7,065 nucleotides of DNA from Clostridiales bacterium (lineage in GTDB: Bacteria; Bacillota; Clostridia; Lachnospirales; Lachnospiraceae). Shown here in pieces: positions 1 through 5,724 of this stretch; position 1 is the stretch's first letter; each line of letters starts with the position of its first letter. Under the pieces are notes generated by a model. It was not told where the DNA came from. It was given only the letters and a program-made list of their open reading frames with translations, and did no database searches. Location of the stretch: the NCBI GenBank assembly GCA_019418195.1, contig DYCJ01000055.1:1-7065 (forward strand), read 5' to 3'. A program made the translations under genes and the position numbers.

Positions 1-2
1 AT

Positions 3-242
3 ATCCGCATGTATGATGAATTAAAGCGAAGTGAGGGGGATAATCCTACGATTGGTATAGTGTTGTGTTCGGATACAGATGAAGATATAGCGCGTTATTC
101 TATTATGCATGGAAATGAACAACTGTTTGCATCTAAATATAAACTCTATCTTCCTACGGAAGAAGAATTGAAGGCTGAAATTGAAAATCAGAAAATGCTT
201 TTTTATTTACAACAGGGAGAAAATAAAAAGTCAGAAAACTAA
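3..242 (+). CDS. YhcG/DUF1016-family PDDEXK nuclease, C-terminal fragment (5' end outside window)
   Basis: The reading frame is open from the window edge to TAA at 240-242, so only about 79 C-terminal residues are present. The run GDNPTIGIVLC, followed by a charged stretch (SDTDEDIARYS) and then YKLYLPTEEELKAEI, matches from memory the conserved end of YhcG/DUF1016 proteins, which carry a PD-(D/E)XK nuclease fold in their C-terminal half. The first visible codons (Ile-Arg-Met-Tyr-Asp) continue the family's usual R-M-Y-D-x-L-K motif, so the internal ATG at position 9 is not the start. Family members often occur near restriction systems and mobile DNA, and their exact role is uncertain. G+C is about 34% by hand count, visibly lower than the genes downstream, which may mean horizontal acquisition. 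The gene ends 66 bp before the hydrolase gene. The family call is fairly firm; whether the gene is intact cannot be judged here. Confidence 0.8.
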   Translation: MRMYDELKRSEGDNPTIGIVLCSDTDEDIARYSIMHGNEQLFASKYKLYLPTEEELKAEIENQKMLFYLQQGENKKSEN

Positions 243-308
243 ACAGTAAAGTATAATACAGGTATGTATAAAACATAATATAGCGATAAATGTTTCGGAG
301 GACAGAAT

Positions 309-860
309 ATGAGCAACATACTTTTTTTGATTATAGATATGCAGAATGGATTTATCAACAATTTTACAGAGCACCTTGTTGAAAAGACACATGATTTTCA
401 GAATAGGATCAAAGATTATGTGATCACGGCGGGAACACGCTATGTGAATCATGAGAATACGGCATGCTATCTGTTTGAGGGATGGAAGAGCTGTATGGCA
501 GGATCGGAAGAGGCAGAGGTTGTACCTGAACTCCGGGGATGCATGCAGAGAGTATTTGACAAGGACAAGTACAGTTGCTGGAATGAAGAGATGAAGGAGT
601 TTATCCGCGATAATGAGATTAAGAAAATATACTTTGCGGGCGTGAATACGGGATGTTGTGTCCTGCACAGCGCTATGGACTGCTATAACGATCTGGCCGA
701 CTGCGCGGTGATAGAGGATCTCTGCGGCTCCACATCGGGGATAGAAGAGCATGAGGCGGCGCTTGTTGTCCTCCGGAGCTGCATTACGAAAGAGCGTGTG
801 ATAACGGCTGAGAGGGCGTATGAAGAAATCTGCGCTGTTGCCAGGGACACTGCAAAATAA
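309..860 (+). CDS. isochorismatase/nicotinamidase-superfamily cysteine hydrolase
   Basis: This is a 183-residue cytosolic hydrolase, the normal length for the isochorismatase-like fold. The expected catalytic triad is visible: Asp10 in the N-terminal strand motif LFLIIDMQNGF, Lys85 in DKDKYSCW (equivalent to K-x-x-Y-S-A/G-F), and Cys117 in GVNTGCCVLHSA, the nucleophile position just before V. Relatives hydrolyse nicotinamide, isochorismate, ureidoacrylate or related amides and ethers through a cysteine intermediate; the substrate here cannot be read from the sequence. Eleven of the 183 residues are cysteine (53, 62, 78, 90, 116, 117, 125, 132, 139, 158, 175), unusually many. The start is supported by GGAGGA at 297-302, six bases before ATG. 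The preceding nuclease gene ends 66 bp upstream. TATAAT at 252-257 lies between them but has no recognisable -35, so co-transcription or a weak own promoter are both possible. fba downstream has its own promoter. Confidence 0.88.
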   Translation: MSNILFLIIDMQNGFINNFTEHLVEKTHDFQNRIKDYVITAGTRYVNHENTACYLFEGWKSCMAGSEEAEVVPELRGCMQRVFDKDKYSCWNEEMKEFIRDNEIKKIYFAGVNTGCCVLHSAMDCYNDLADCAVIEDLCGSTSGIEEHEAALVVLRSCITKERVITAERAYEEICAVARDTAK

Positions 861-862
861 GA

Positions 863-891
863 TTGTATTTTTCACTCTGTTACGCTATAAT
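863..891 (+). promoter_or_regulatory. promoter of fba
   Basis: A perfect TATAAT (886-891) lies 17 bp downstream of TTGTAT (863-868; three of six bases match TTGACA). It starts three bases after the hydrolase stop codon. Transcription would begin near 898, giving an fba leader of about 79 nt. That leader shows no clear riboswitch or attenuator fold. It contains only a short dyad (ATGGC-A-GCCAT, 924-934) that I cannot assign. Confidence 0.7.
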
Positions 892-976
892 AGAAAAGGA
901 TTTATAAAACCAGACAAATCCCGATGGCAGCCATTTTACCGGCGCTGTAGGGAGTTAGAATTGGAGGAGAAGAAAA

Positions 977-1840
977 ATGTTAGTATCAGCAACAGAAATG
1001 CTTCAGAAAGCAAAAGCAGGTCACTACGCAGTAGGCCAGTTCAACATTAACAACCTTGAGTGGACAAAGGCGATCCTTTTAACAGCGCAGGAGTGCAATT
1101 CACCGGTCATCCTCGGCGTATCTGAGGGCGCAGGAAAATATATGGCAGGCTACAAGACAGTTGTAGGTATGGTAAATGGTATGCTCGAAGAACTGAGCAT
1201 CACAGTTCCGGTAGCACTTCACCTGGATCACGGCAGCTATGACGGATGTCTGAAATGTGTAGAGGCAGGATTCTCTTCTATCATGTTCGACGGATCACAC
1301 TATCCGATCGATGAGAACGTAGCTAAAACAACAGAGCTTGTTAAGATCGCTCATGAGCACGGAATGTCACTCGAAGCAGAGGTGGGAGCTATCGGCGGCG
1401 AGGAAGACGGCGTTGTTGGAAAAGGCGAGTGCGCTGATCCGAACGAGTGCAAGATGATCGCAGATCTGGGAATTGATTTCCTGGCAGCAGGTATCGGAAA
1501 TATCCACGGTGTATATCCGGACAACTGGGAAGGATTAAGCTTTGAGACTCTGGATGCGATCCAGCAGAAGACAGGCGATATGCCGCTCGTACTTCACGGT
1601 GGTACAGGTATCCCGGACGATATGATCAAGAAAGCGATCGATCTCGGGGTTGCTAAGATCAACGTTAATACAGAGTGCCAGATCGTATTCGCAGAGGCAA
1701 CACGCGAGTACATCGAGGCAGGAAAAGACAAACAGGGCAAAGGCTTTGATCCGCGCAAACTCCTGAAACCGGGCGCAGAAGCAATCATGGCTAAAGTAAA
1801 AGAAAAAATGGAACTGTTCGGATCTGTAGGACAGGCCTAA
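977..1840 (+). CDS. fba: class II fructose-1,6-bisphosphate aldolase
   Basis: This 287-residue cytosolic, zinc-dependent enzyme reversibly splits fructose 1,6-bisphosphate into dihydroxyacetone phosphate and glyceraldehyde 3-phosphate in glycolysis and gluconeogenesis. Both class II signatures are present. The first is HLDHG at residues 82-86, with Asp84 as the expected acid/base and His85 a zinc ligand. The second is LEAEVGAIGGEED at 132-144. The other zinc ligands are His178 (GIGNIHGVY) and His207 (LHGGTG), with the phosphate-binding loop GGTG and the INVNTE motif following. Length and N-terminus (MLVSATEML) fit the short class IIB enzymes of Firmicutes. GGAGGAG at 963-969 is seven bases before ATG and decides the start. 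A tagatose- or other ketose-bisphosphate aldolase of the same family cannot be fully excluded, but no tagatose or galactitol genes are nearby. The gene appears monocistronic, behind its own promoter. Confidence 0.93.
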   Translation: MLVSATEMLQKAKAGHYAVGQFNINNLEWTKAILLTAQECNSPVILGVSEGAGKYMAGYKTVVGMVNGMLEELSITVPVALHLDHGSYDGCLKCVEAGFSSIMFDGSHYPIDENVAKTTELVKIAHEHGMSLEAEVGAIGGEEDGVVGKGECADPNECKMIADLGIDFLAAGIGNIHGVYPDNWEGLSFETLDAIQQKTGDMPLVLHGGTGIPDDMIKKAIDLGVAKINVNTECQIVFAEATREYIEAGKDKQGKGFDPRKLLKPGAEAIMAKVKEKMELFGSVGQA

Positions 1841-1846
1841 AAAAAT

Positions 1847-1871
1847 TTCAGGAAAACCTGAATAAGTTTTT
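1847..1871 (+). terminator. weak hairpin after fba
   Basis: TTCAGG (1847-1852) and CCTGAA (1857-1862) form a 6-bp stem with an AAAA loop, seven bases after the fba stop. Five T's follow at 1867-1871 after a four-base gap. The stem is short and the T-run is offset, so termination is probably incomplete. It may serve to protect the 3' end, leaving the strong hairpin at 1932-1967 to stop remaining transcripts. Confidence 0.4.
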
Positions 1872-1883
1872 GATAAAATTTAC

Positions 1884-1912
1884 TTGCCTTTTTGGAGTGA
1901 TTGAGTTATACT
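1884..1912 (+). promoter_or_regulatory. near-consensus promoter upstream of a terminator and glnN
   Basis: TTGCCT (1884-1889, four of six consensus bases) and TATACT (1907-1912, five of six) are separated by exactly 17 bp. The predicted start is near 1919. The first downstream signal is the strong terminator at 1932-1967, so this promoter should make either a very short RNA or, with readthrough, the glnN message. No equally good promoter is seen between the terminator and glnN. Confidence 0.6.
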
Positions 1913-1918
1913 GTCACA

Positions 1919-1967
1919 CGTAGACAAGAACAAGGGCGTTCCAAGATAGCTTGGAGTGCCCTTTTTT
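1919..1967 (+). ncRNA. candidate ~49-nt RNA or attenuated glnN leader
   Basis: The segment between the predicted start of the 1884-1912 promoter and the end of the terminator T-run would be an RNA of about 49 nt: a short single-stranded 5' tail (CACACGTAGACAAGAA region) followed by the 14-bp terminator stem. It contains no ATG-started frame. It does not match an RNA family I recognise. It could be a small regulatory RNA, the aborted leader of glnN, or only a 3' end for fba. Confidence 0.3.
1932..1967 (+). terminator. strong intrinsic terminator between fba and glnN
   Basis: The arms 1932-1945 and 1950-1963 pair over 14 consecutive positions (12 Watson-Crick pairs, two G-U pairs at 1939/1956 and 1938/1957) around the tetraloop ATAG. 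A run of six T's spans 1962-1967. It lies 226 bp before glnN and 92 bp after the fba stop. Confidence 0.85.
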
Positions 1968-2009
1968 CGTAGGAACCTTTTGGCGGAGCCTGCGGAACAC
2001 TATAAGAGG

Positions 2010-2167
2010 ACAGTTCAGGCAGCGCCATTCGCAAAGCCGCACTGGCGCGCTTACTGCGGCTGCGCCGCTTCTTTGCTCATTTACTGGCGCTTAGCACATC
2101 TGTCTATCAGTCGCCGGATTCTTATGCGAGCATAAATCCGTCTCCTGACATCAGATGCCTGAACTGT
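2010..2167. repeat. 158-bp structured element with 12-bp terminal inverted repeats
   Basis: The ends ACAGTTCAGGCA (2010-2021) and TGCCTGAACTGT (2156-2167) are exact inverted copies. Inside lie nested pairs: AGCGCCA 2021-2027 with TGGCGCT 2085-2091; GCAAAG 2031-2036 with CTTTGC 2071-2076; GCCGCA 2036-2041 with TGCGGC 2055-2060, or alternatively a local GCGGC-TGC-GCCGC hairpin at 2056-2068. A second arm has CGGATT plus TATG (2115-2126) pairing with CATA plus AATCCG (2131-2140) across a 2-nt bulge and a CGAG loop. Drawn as RNA it is a three-way junction closed by the 12-bp stem. No coding frame or target-site duplication is evident. It could be a MITE- or REP-like interspersed repeat or a structured leader of glnN; the copy number cannot be judged from this window. 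Together with the flanking promoter and terminator it accounts for most of the 352-bp gap 1841-2192. Confidence 0.6.
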
Positions 2168-2192
2168 TACAACAAAAAGGAAGGGATCAAAT

Positions 2193-4307
2193 ATGAGTAC
2201 AGAAAAGATCAATGTAGCCGAAATCTTCGGAGAAAATGTTTTCAATGACACTGTAATGCAGGAGCGTCTGCCGAAAAAGGTTTATAAAAACCTGAAGAAA
2301 ACGATAGAGGAAGGAAAAGAGCTGGATCTTGAGACAGCCGACGTCATCGCGCATGAGATGAAAGAGTGGGCGATCGAGAAAGGCGCTACACACTATACAC
2401 ACTGGTTCCTGCCGCTGACAGGAGTTACGGCAGAGAAACATGACTCCTTTATTTCCGCACCGCAGCCGAGCGGAAAGGTGCTGATGAGCTTTTCCGGTAA
2501 GGAGCTGATCAAAGGTGAGCCGGATGCTTCTTCATTCCCGTCAGGAGGACTCAGGGCAACATTTGAAGCAAGAGGGTATACGGCGTGGGATTGTACATCT
2601 CCGGCATTCGTGAGACAGGATGCAGCAGGAGCGACACTGTGCATTCCGACAGCATTCTGTTCGTACACAGGAGAAGCACTGGATCAGAAGACACCGCTTC
2701 TTCGGTCTATGGAAGCAATCAACAAACAGGCGCTGCGTCTGCTGAGACTGTTCGGAAATACAACATCTAAGAAAGTAACTCCGTCCGTAGGACCGGAGCA
2801 GGAATATTTCCTTGTAGATGCCGAGAAGTTCGAACAGAGAAAAGACCTGATCTATACAGGACGTACGCTGTTCGGAGCTATGCCGCCGAAAGGACAGGAA
2901 CTTGATGATCACTACTTCGGAACGATCCGTCAGAGAATCGCGGCATTCATGAAAGATGTTAATGAAGAGCTGTGGAAAGTCGGAGTTACGGCAAAGACAC
3001 AGCACAATGAAGTGGCTCCGGCACAGCACGAGCTGGCTCCGATCTATGCAGAGGCAAACATTGCGGTTGATCACAACCAGATCGTAATGCAGACATTGAA
3101 GAGAGTTGCGTGCCAGCACGGACTGAAATGCCTGCTTCATGAGAAACCGTTCGCGGGTGTCAATGGTTCCGGTAAGCATAATAACTGGTCGATCACGACA
3201 GATGATGGGATCAACATGCTTGATCCGGGTAAGACGCCTCATGAAAATACACAGTTCCTGCTTGTACTGACTTGTATCTTAAGAGCAGTTAACATGCATG
3301 CAGATCTCTTAAGAGAATCTGCAGCAGATCCGGGAAATGACCACAGACTTGGAGCTAACGAGGCGCCGCCGGCGATCATTTCCATCTTCTTGGGCGAGCA
3401 GCTCGAGGATGTGCTGGAACAGCTGATCAGCACAGGTGAGGCTACACATAGTATTAAAGGCGGCAAGCTTGAGACGGGAGTCCGCACACTTCCGGAGCTG
3501 TCCAAAGATGCTACGGATAGAAACCGTACTTCACCGTTTGCATTTACAGGAAACAAGTTCGAGTTCCGTATGGTGGGATCCCGTGATTCCATCGCTTCCC
3601 CGAACATCGTGCTCAACACGATCGTTGCAGAGGCATTTGCGGATGCGTGCGATGTACTTGAGAAAGCAGACGACTTCGATCTGGCAGTACATGATCTGAT
3701 CAAGAAATATGCGACAGAGAACCAGAGAATTGTTTTCAATGGAGACGGTTACTCAGAGGCATGGGTTGAGGAGGCTGAGAGAAGAGGTCTTCCGAATATC
3801 CGTTCCATGGTAGAGGCAATCCCGGCGATGGTGACAGATACGGCGGTAAATCTCTTTGAGAGATTCGGTGTGTTTACAAAAGCCGAGCTTGAATCCCGTG
3901 CAGAGATCCAGTACGAGACATATGCGAAAGCCATCAATATCGAGGCTCGTACAATGATCGACATGGCAAGCAAACAGTTTATGCCGGCATTCATCAAATA
4001 TACAAAGACGCTTGCCGACACTGTAAATTCAGTGACAGCAGCAGGGGCAGATGCGTCTGTACAGAAAGAAGTGCTTGACGAAGTGACCGCGCTCATGGGA
4101 GAGACAAAGAAAGCTCTCGATGCACTGGTCAAAGTGACAGATGAGGCCGCTTCAAAAGAAGAGGGCGCTGTGCAGGCGAACTTCTATCATTCAGATGTCT
4201 TCCCGGCTATGGAAGCACTGCGTGCGCCGGTAGATAAGCTGGAGATGATCGTAGACAAAGAGGCATGGCCGATGCCGTCCTATGGTGATCTGATCTTTGA
4301 AGTGTAG
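2193..4307 (+). CDS. glnN: type III glutamine synthetase
   Basis: This cytosolic enzyme makes glutamine from glutamate and ammonia with ATP, the entry step of ammonia assimilation. At 704 residues it has the length of type III enzymes (about 700), not the roughly 440 of type I. Motifs in order: the N-terminal type III region with [12 protein letters not shown] (66-77) and [17 protein letters not shown] (117-133); [17 protein letters not shown] (139-155); the metal-binding [10 protein letters not shown] (200-209); the [16 protein letters not shown] segment (268-283); the ATP/glutamate-site block [11 protein letters not shown] (323-333); and [20 protein letters not shown] (444-463). The C-terminal helical region ends in [18 protein letters not shown] at 2178-2185 supports the ATG. 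Type III enzymes are usually dodecamers and lack the type I adenylylation control. The gene is monocistronic, closed by a strong terminator. Its promoter is uncertain: the best candidate (1884-1912) lies upstream of an intrinsic terminator, which suggests possible attenuation. Confidence 0.97.
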   Translation: MSTEKINVAEIFGENVFNDTVMQERLPKKVYKNLKKTIEEGKELDLETADVIAHEMKEWAIEKGATHYTHWFLPLTGVTAEKHDSFISAPQPSGKVLMSFSGKELIKGEPDASSFPSGGLRATFEARGYTAWDCTSPAFVRQDAAGATLCIPTAFCSYTGEALDQKTPLLRSMEAINKQALRLLRLFGNTTSKKVTPSVGPEQEYFLVDAEKFEQRKDLIYTGRTLFGAMPPKGQELDDHYFGTIRQRIAAFMKDVNEELWKVGVTAKTQHNEVAPAQHELAPIYAEANIAVDHNQIVMQTLKRVACQHGLKCLLHEKPFAGVNGSGKHNNWSITTDDGINMLDPGKTPHENTQFLLVLTCILRAVNMHADLLRESAADPGNDHRLGANEAPPAIISIFLGEQLEDVLEQLISTGEATHSIKGGKLETGVRTLPELSKDATDRNRTSPFAFTGNKFEFRMVGSRDSIASPNIVLNTIVAEAFADACDVLEKADDFDLAVHDLIKKYATENQRIVFNGDGYSEAWVEEAERRGLPNIRSMVEAIPAMVTDTAVNLFERFGVFTKAELESRAEIQYETYAKAINIEARTMIDMASKQFMPAFIKYTKTLADTVNSVTAAGADASVQKEVLDEVTALMGETKKALDALVKVTDEAASKEEGAVQANFYHSDVFPAMEALRAPVDKLEMIVDKEAWPMPSYGDLIFEV

Positions 4308-4371
4308 GACGATAATAGATTGAACAGTAAAACAGGATGATCGGATATAAAATTTAATACAGATACCTGTC

Positions 4372-4419
4372 TCCCGGCAGGGAAAGATACACCTCTCTCT
4401 TTCCCTGCCGGGATTTTTT
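4372..4419 (+). terminator. strong intrinsic terminator of glnN
   Basis: The arms 4372-4387 and 4398-4413 form a perfect 16-bp stem built around CCCGGCAGGGAAAG and its complement, with a 10-nt loop (4388-4397) and six T's at 4414-4419. It starts 65 bp after the glnN stop. The T-run merges into the candidate repressor site TTGCGCAAAT at 4418-4427. Confidence 0.93.
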
Positions 4420-4427
4420 GCGCAAAT
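4418..4427. promoter_or_regulatory. candidate LacI-type operator at the repressor promoter
   Basis: TTGCGCAAAT contains the 8-bp palindrome TTGCGCAA with a central CG step, typical of LacI-family sites. It ends two bases before the -35 of the repressor promoter. The identical 10-mer occurs again after the repressor gene at 5569-5578. Autoregulation by the adjacent repressor is inferred. The first two bases also belong to the glnN terminator tail. Confidence 0.45.
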
Positions 4428-4429
4428 GA

Positions 4430-4458
4430 TTGACAGTTTGCCCATCAGGATGCATACT
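4430..4458 (+). promoter_or_regulatory. promoter of the LacI-family regulator gene
   Basis: A perfect TTGACA (4430-4435) is followed after 17 bp by CATACT (4453-4458, four of six consensus bases). It lies just after the glnN terminator. Transcription would start near 4465, leaving a leader of about 64 nt before the ATG at 4529. Confidence 0.65.
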
Positions 4459-4502
4459 AGATTAAAATACGATTGTAAGAATGTTGAGGTGCGGTGAATT
4501 GA

Positions 4503-4532
4503 ATGAAAACGGGGGAAAAGAAAAGAAAATGA
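4503..4532 (+). CDS. possible 9-codon leader ORF overlapping the lacI-type gene
   Basis: ATG at 4503 opens a frame encoding MKTGEKKRK that stops at TGA 4530-4532, overlapping the repressor start as ATGA. GAGGTG at 4486-4491 could be its ribosome site, although the 11-base gap to ATG is long. The repressor's own ATG has only a poorly spaced G-run (4511-4515), so translational coupling is plausible. The frame is short enough to arise by chance, and nothing shows that it is translated. Confidence 0.2.
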   Translation: MKTGEKKRK

Positions 4533-5512
4533 CCATCAATGATGTTGCGGAGCAGCTGGGGGTTTCGATCAGTACGGTTTCAAGGGCAATTTCCGGAAAA
4601 GGACGGATCGGGAGTGAGACGCGCAGGAAAGTACTGGAGTTTATAGAGGAACACGATTATCATCCGAACAGCAGCGCAAAGAGTCTTGCACAGGCGAAGA
4701 CAGAAAATATAGCGCTGCTTATCCCGGAGGTAAAGACACTGGTAGCGCAGCCTTTCTTCTATATGTGTATGTGCGGTGTGAATGAGGTGGCGCAGGCCCG
4801 GGGATATGATATGTTTGTAGTGACTACGAACGGACAGGATACTACCAGGCTGAAACGTCTTCTGGACAATGACAAGGTGGACGGTGTGATTCTTGGTAAT
4901 ACGCACAGAGACGATGTATTTGCCAGATTTCTGAAATCCCGCGGATGCCCGTTTGTGGCGATTGGTTCTATGGATGATGATTCTGTCATACAGGTGGATC
5001 ATGACAATATGGGAGCCTGCCGTGATCTTACCGCGATTCTGCTGTCGCGCAGGATGCGCAGGATCGCATATATGGGACAGTCCGGTGACCTGATCGTAAA
5101 TGAAGAGCGGTACAGGGGATACCTGCAGGCGCATCGGGATATCGGCACGGATGTTGATATGGATCTTGTATACAGGGATAATATAACAGAGACGATCGTG
5201 CGGAAAAATACGGATGAGCTTGTGCGAAGAAGAGTGGACTGCATTCTCTGTCAGGATGATGCTATCTGCAATATCGTCCTTCAGGAACTCTACAGTCAGA
5301 ATGTGAGGATCCCGGAAGAGATGCGTGTGGCCTCCTGCCATAACAGCAAGACGCTGGACAGTTATCCGGTGACGGTTACCTCTCTGAAATTTGACAATAC
5401 AGAGATCGGGCGCGTGGCCTGCGATGTGCTGATTGATATGCTGGAGGGCAGAGAGGTCGAGGGACGGACGCTGCTTGATTATGAAGTGGTGCTGAAGGAA
5501 TCTACAAAATAG
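4529..5512 (+). CDS. LacI/GalR-family transcriptional repressor
   Basis: This 327-residue DNA-binding sugar sensor has the normal length for the family. The N-terminal helix-turn-helix is residues 2-24 (TINDVAEQLGVSISTVSRAI; specificity positions after GVS are Ile-Ser). The hinge region follows at about 46-60 (PNSSAKSLAQAKTEN), and the periplasmic-binding-protein-like effector domain runs from about 61 (IALLIPEV) through QVDHDNMGACRDLT (155-168) and RYRGY (194-198) to the C-terminal SLKFDNTEIGRVACDVL (285-301). I chose the ATG at 4529 because family members begin almost directly at the helix-turn-helix. An in-frame ATG at 4481 would add 16 charged residues, has no good ribosome site, and lies close to the predicted transcript start. 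The gene sits directly upstream of a sugar-binding protein gene in the same direction. TTGCGC/GCGCAA sites flank both promoters, so it probably represses that uptake operon and itself. The effector sugar is unknown, possibly a maltose-type oligosaccharide. Confidence 0.92.
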   Translation: MTINDVAEQLGVSISTVSRAISGKGRIGSETRRKVLEFIEEHDYHPNSSAKSLAQAKTENIALLIPEVKTLVAQPFFYMCMCGVNEVAQARGYDMFVVTTNGQDTTRLKRLLDNDKVDGVILGNTHRDDVFARFLKSRGCPFVAIGSMDDDSVIQVDHDNMGACRDLTAILLSRRMRRIAYMGQSGDLIVNEERYRGYLQAHRDIGTDVDMDLVYRDNITETIVRKNTDELVRRRVDCILCQDDAICNIVLQELYSQNVRIPEEMRVASCHNSKTLDSYPVTVTSLKFDNTEIGRVACDVLIDMLEGREVEGRTLLDYEVVLKESTK

Positions 5513-5551
5513 ATGAAAGACAGGCTGAAAAGGAGAATAAGGATTGAATTA

Positions 5552-5593
5552 GCGGCTGGAAGCGCAAATTGCGCAAATAAAGCCGCAATTTTT
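5552..5593 (+). terminator. probable terminator of the repressor gene with embedded operator
   Basis: GCGGCT (5552-5557) pairs with AGCCGC (5581-5586), and five T's follow at 5589-5593. The loop side carries GCGCA and TGCGC half-sites (5562-5574) that can extend the fold. It lies 40 bp after the repressor stop. The outer stem is only 6 bp, so termination strength is uncertain. Regulatory DNA and terminator overlap here. Confidence 0.5.
5562..5578. promoter_or_regulatory. candidate upstream operator (GCGCAA-A-TTGCGC)
   Basis: GCGCAA (5562-5567) and TTGCGC (5569-5574) are inverted half-sites one base apart, and TTGCGCAAAT (5569-5578) repeats the 10-mer found before the repressor promoter. It lies about 100 bp upstream of the predicted start of the binding-protein transcript and about 120-130 bp from the downstream cluster, a spacing at which looping is conceivable. 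Confidence 0.45.
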
Positions 5594-5640
5594 ATGTAAA
5601 ACATCCAAAAATATTTTTAAATGAATGGTAATTATGCATA

Positions 5641-5669
5641 TTGTACAAAATTACTGCCAGTGATATAAT
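5641..5669 (+). promoter_or_regulatory. promoter of the sugar-binding protein gene (extended -10)
   Basis: TGATATAAT (5661-5669) is a perfect extended -10 element (TG-n-TATAAT). TTGTAC (5641-5646; three of six matches) lies exactly 17 bp upstream of TATAAT. The predicted start is near 5676, so the operator-like cluster at 5686-5720 falls at about +11 to +45. Confidence 0.7.
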
Positions 5670-5685
5670 TCATTACAGAGCAAGC

Positions 5686-5720
5686 GATTGCGCAATATTG
5701 ATTGCGCAGGAGCGCAAATT
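5686..5720. promoter_or_regulatory. operator-like cluster downstream of the transcription start
   Basis: GATTGCGCA occurs twice, 14 bp apart (5686-5694, 5700-5708), and AGCGCAAATT (5711-5720) is identical to 5561-5570. The half-sites pair as two dyads: GCGCAAT-4 nt-ATTGCGC (5690-5707) and TTGCGC-4 nt-GCGCAA (5702-5717). ATTGCGCAAT (5687-5696) is itself a perfect palindrome with a central CG. Placement just after the start suggests a repressor roadblock. Binding by the adjacent LacI-type protein is inferred. Confidence 0.5.
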
Positions 5721-5724
5721 AAAA

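Noticed and set aside
252..257. TATAAT before the hydrolase gene
   Set aside because: There is no acceptable -35 at 16-18 bp in this AT-rich stretch, so I do not call it a promoter.
231..875. 214-codon minus-strand ORF opposite the hydrolase gene
   Set aside because: It is antisense to a gene with a complete catalytic motif set, its translation resembles no family I know, and no ribosome site was evident. It is a codon-bias shadow.
924..950. 8-codon upstream ORF (MAAILPAL) in the fba leader
   Set aside because: No ribosome site precedes it and it shows no overlap or coupling with fba, so it is probably chance.
820..1050. 76-codon plus-strand ORF spanning the hydrolase end, fba promoter and fba start
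   Set aside because: It overlaps two well-supported genes and a promoter in another frame, with no recognisable product.
1932..1967. Reading the glnN-upstream hairpin as an ANTAR-protein target
   Set aside because: That motif needs two hexaloop hairpins with conserved A and G loop positions. Here there is one stem with a tetraloop and no partner hairpin.
2541..3242. 233-codon minus-strand ORF inside glnN
   Set aside because: It lies wholly opposite the conserved glutamine synthetase core. The Cys/Arg-rich translation is typical of a shadow frame.
4580..5341. 253-codon minus-strand ORF inside the repressor gene
   Set aside because: It is antisense to a full-length LacI-family gene, and its His/Ile-rich translation has no recognisable domain.
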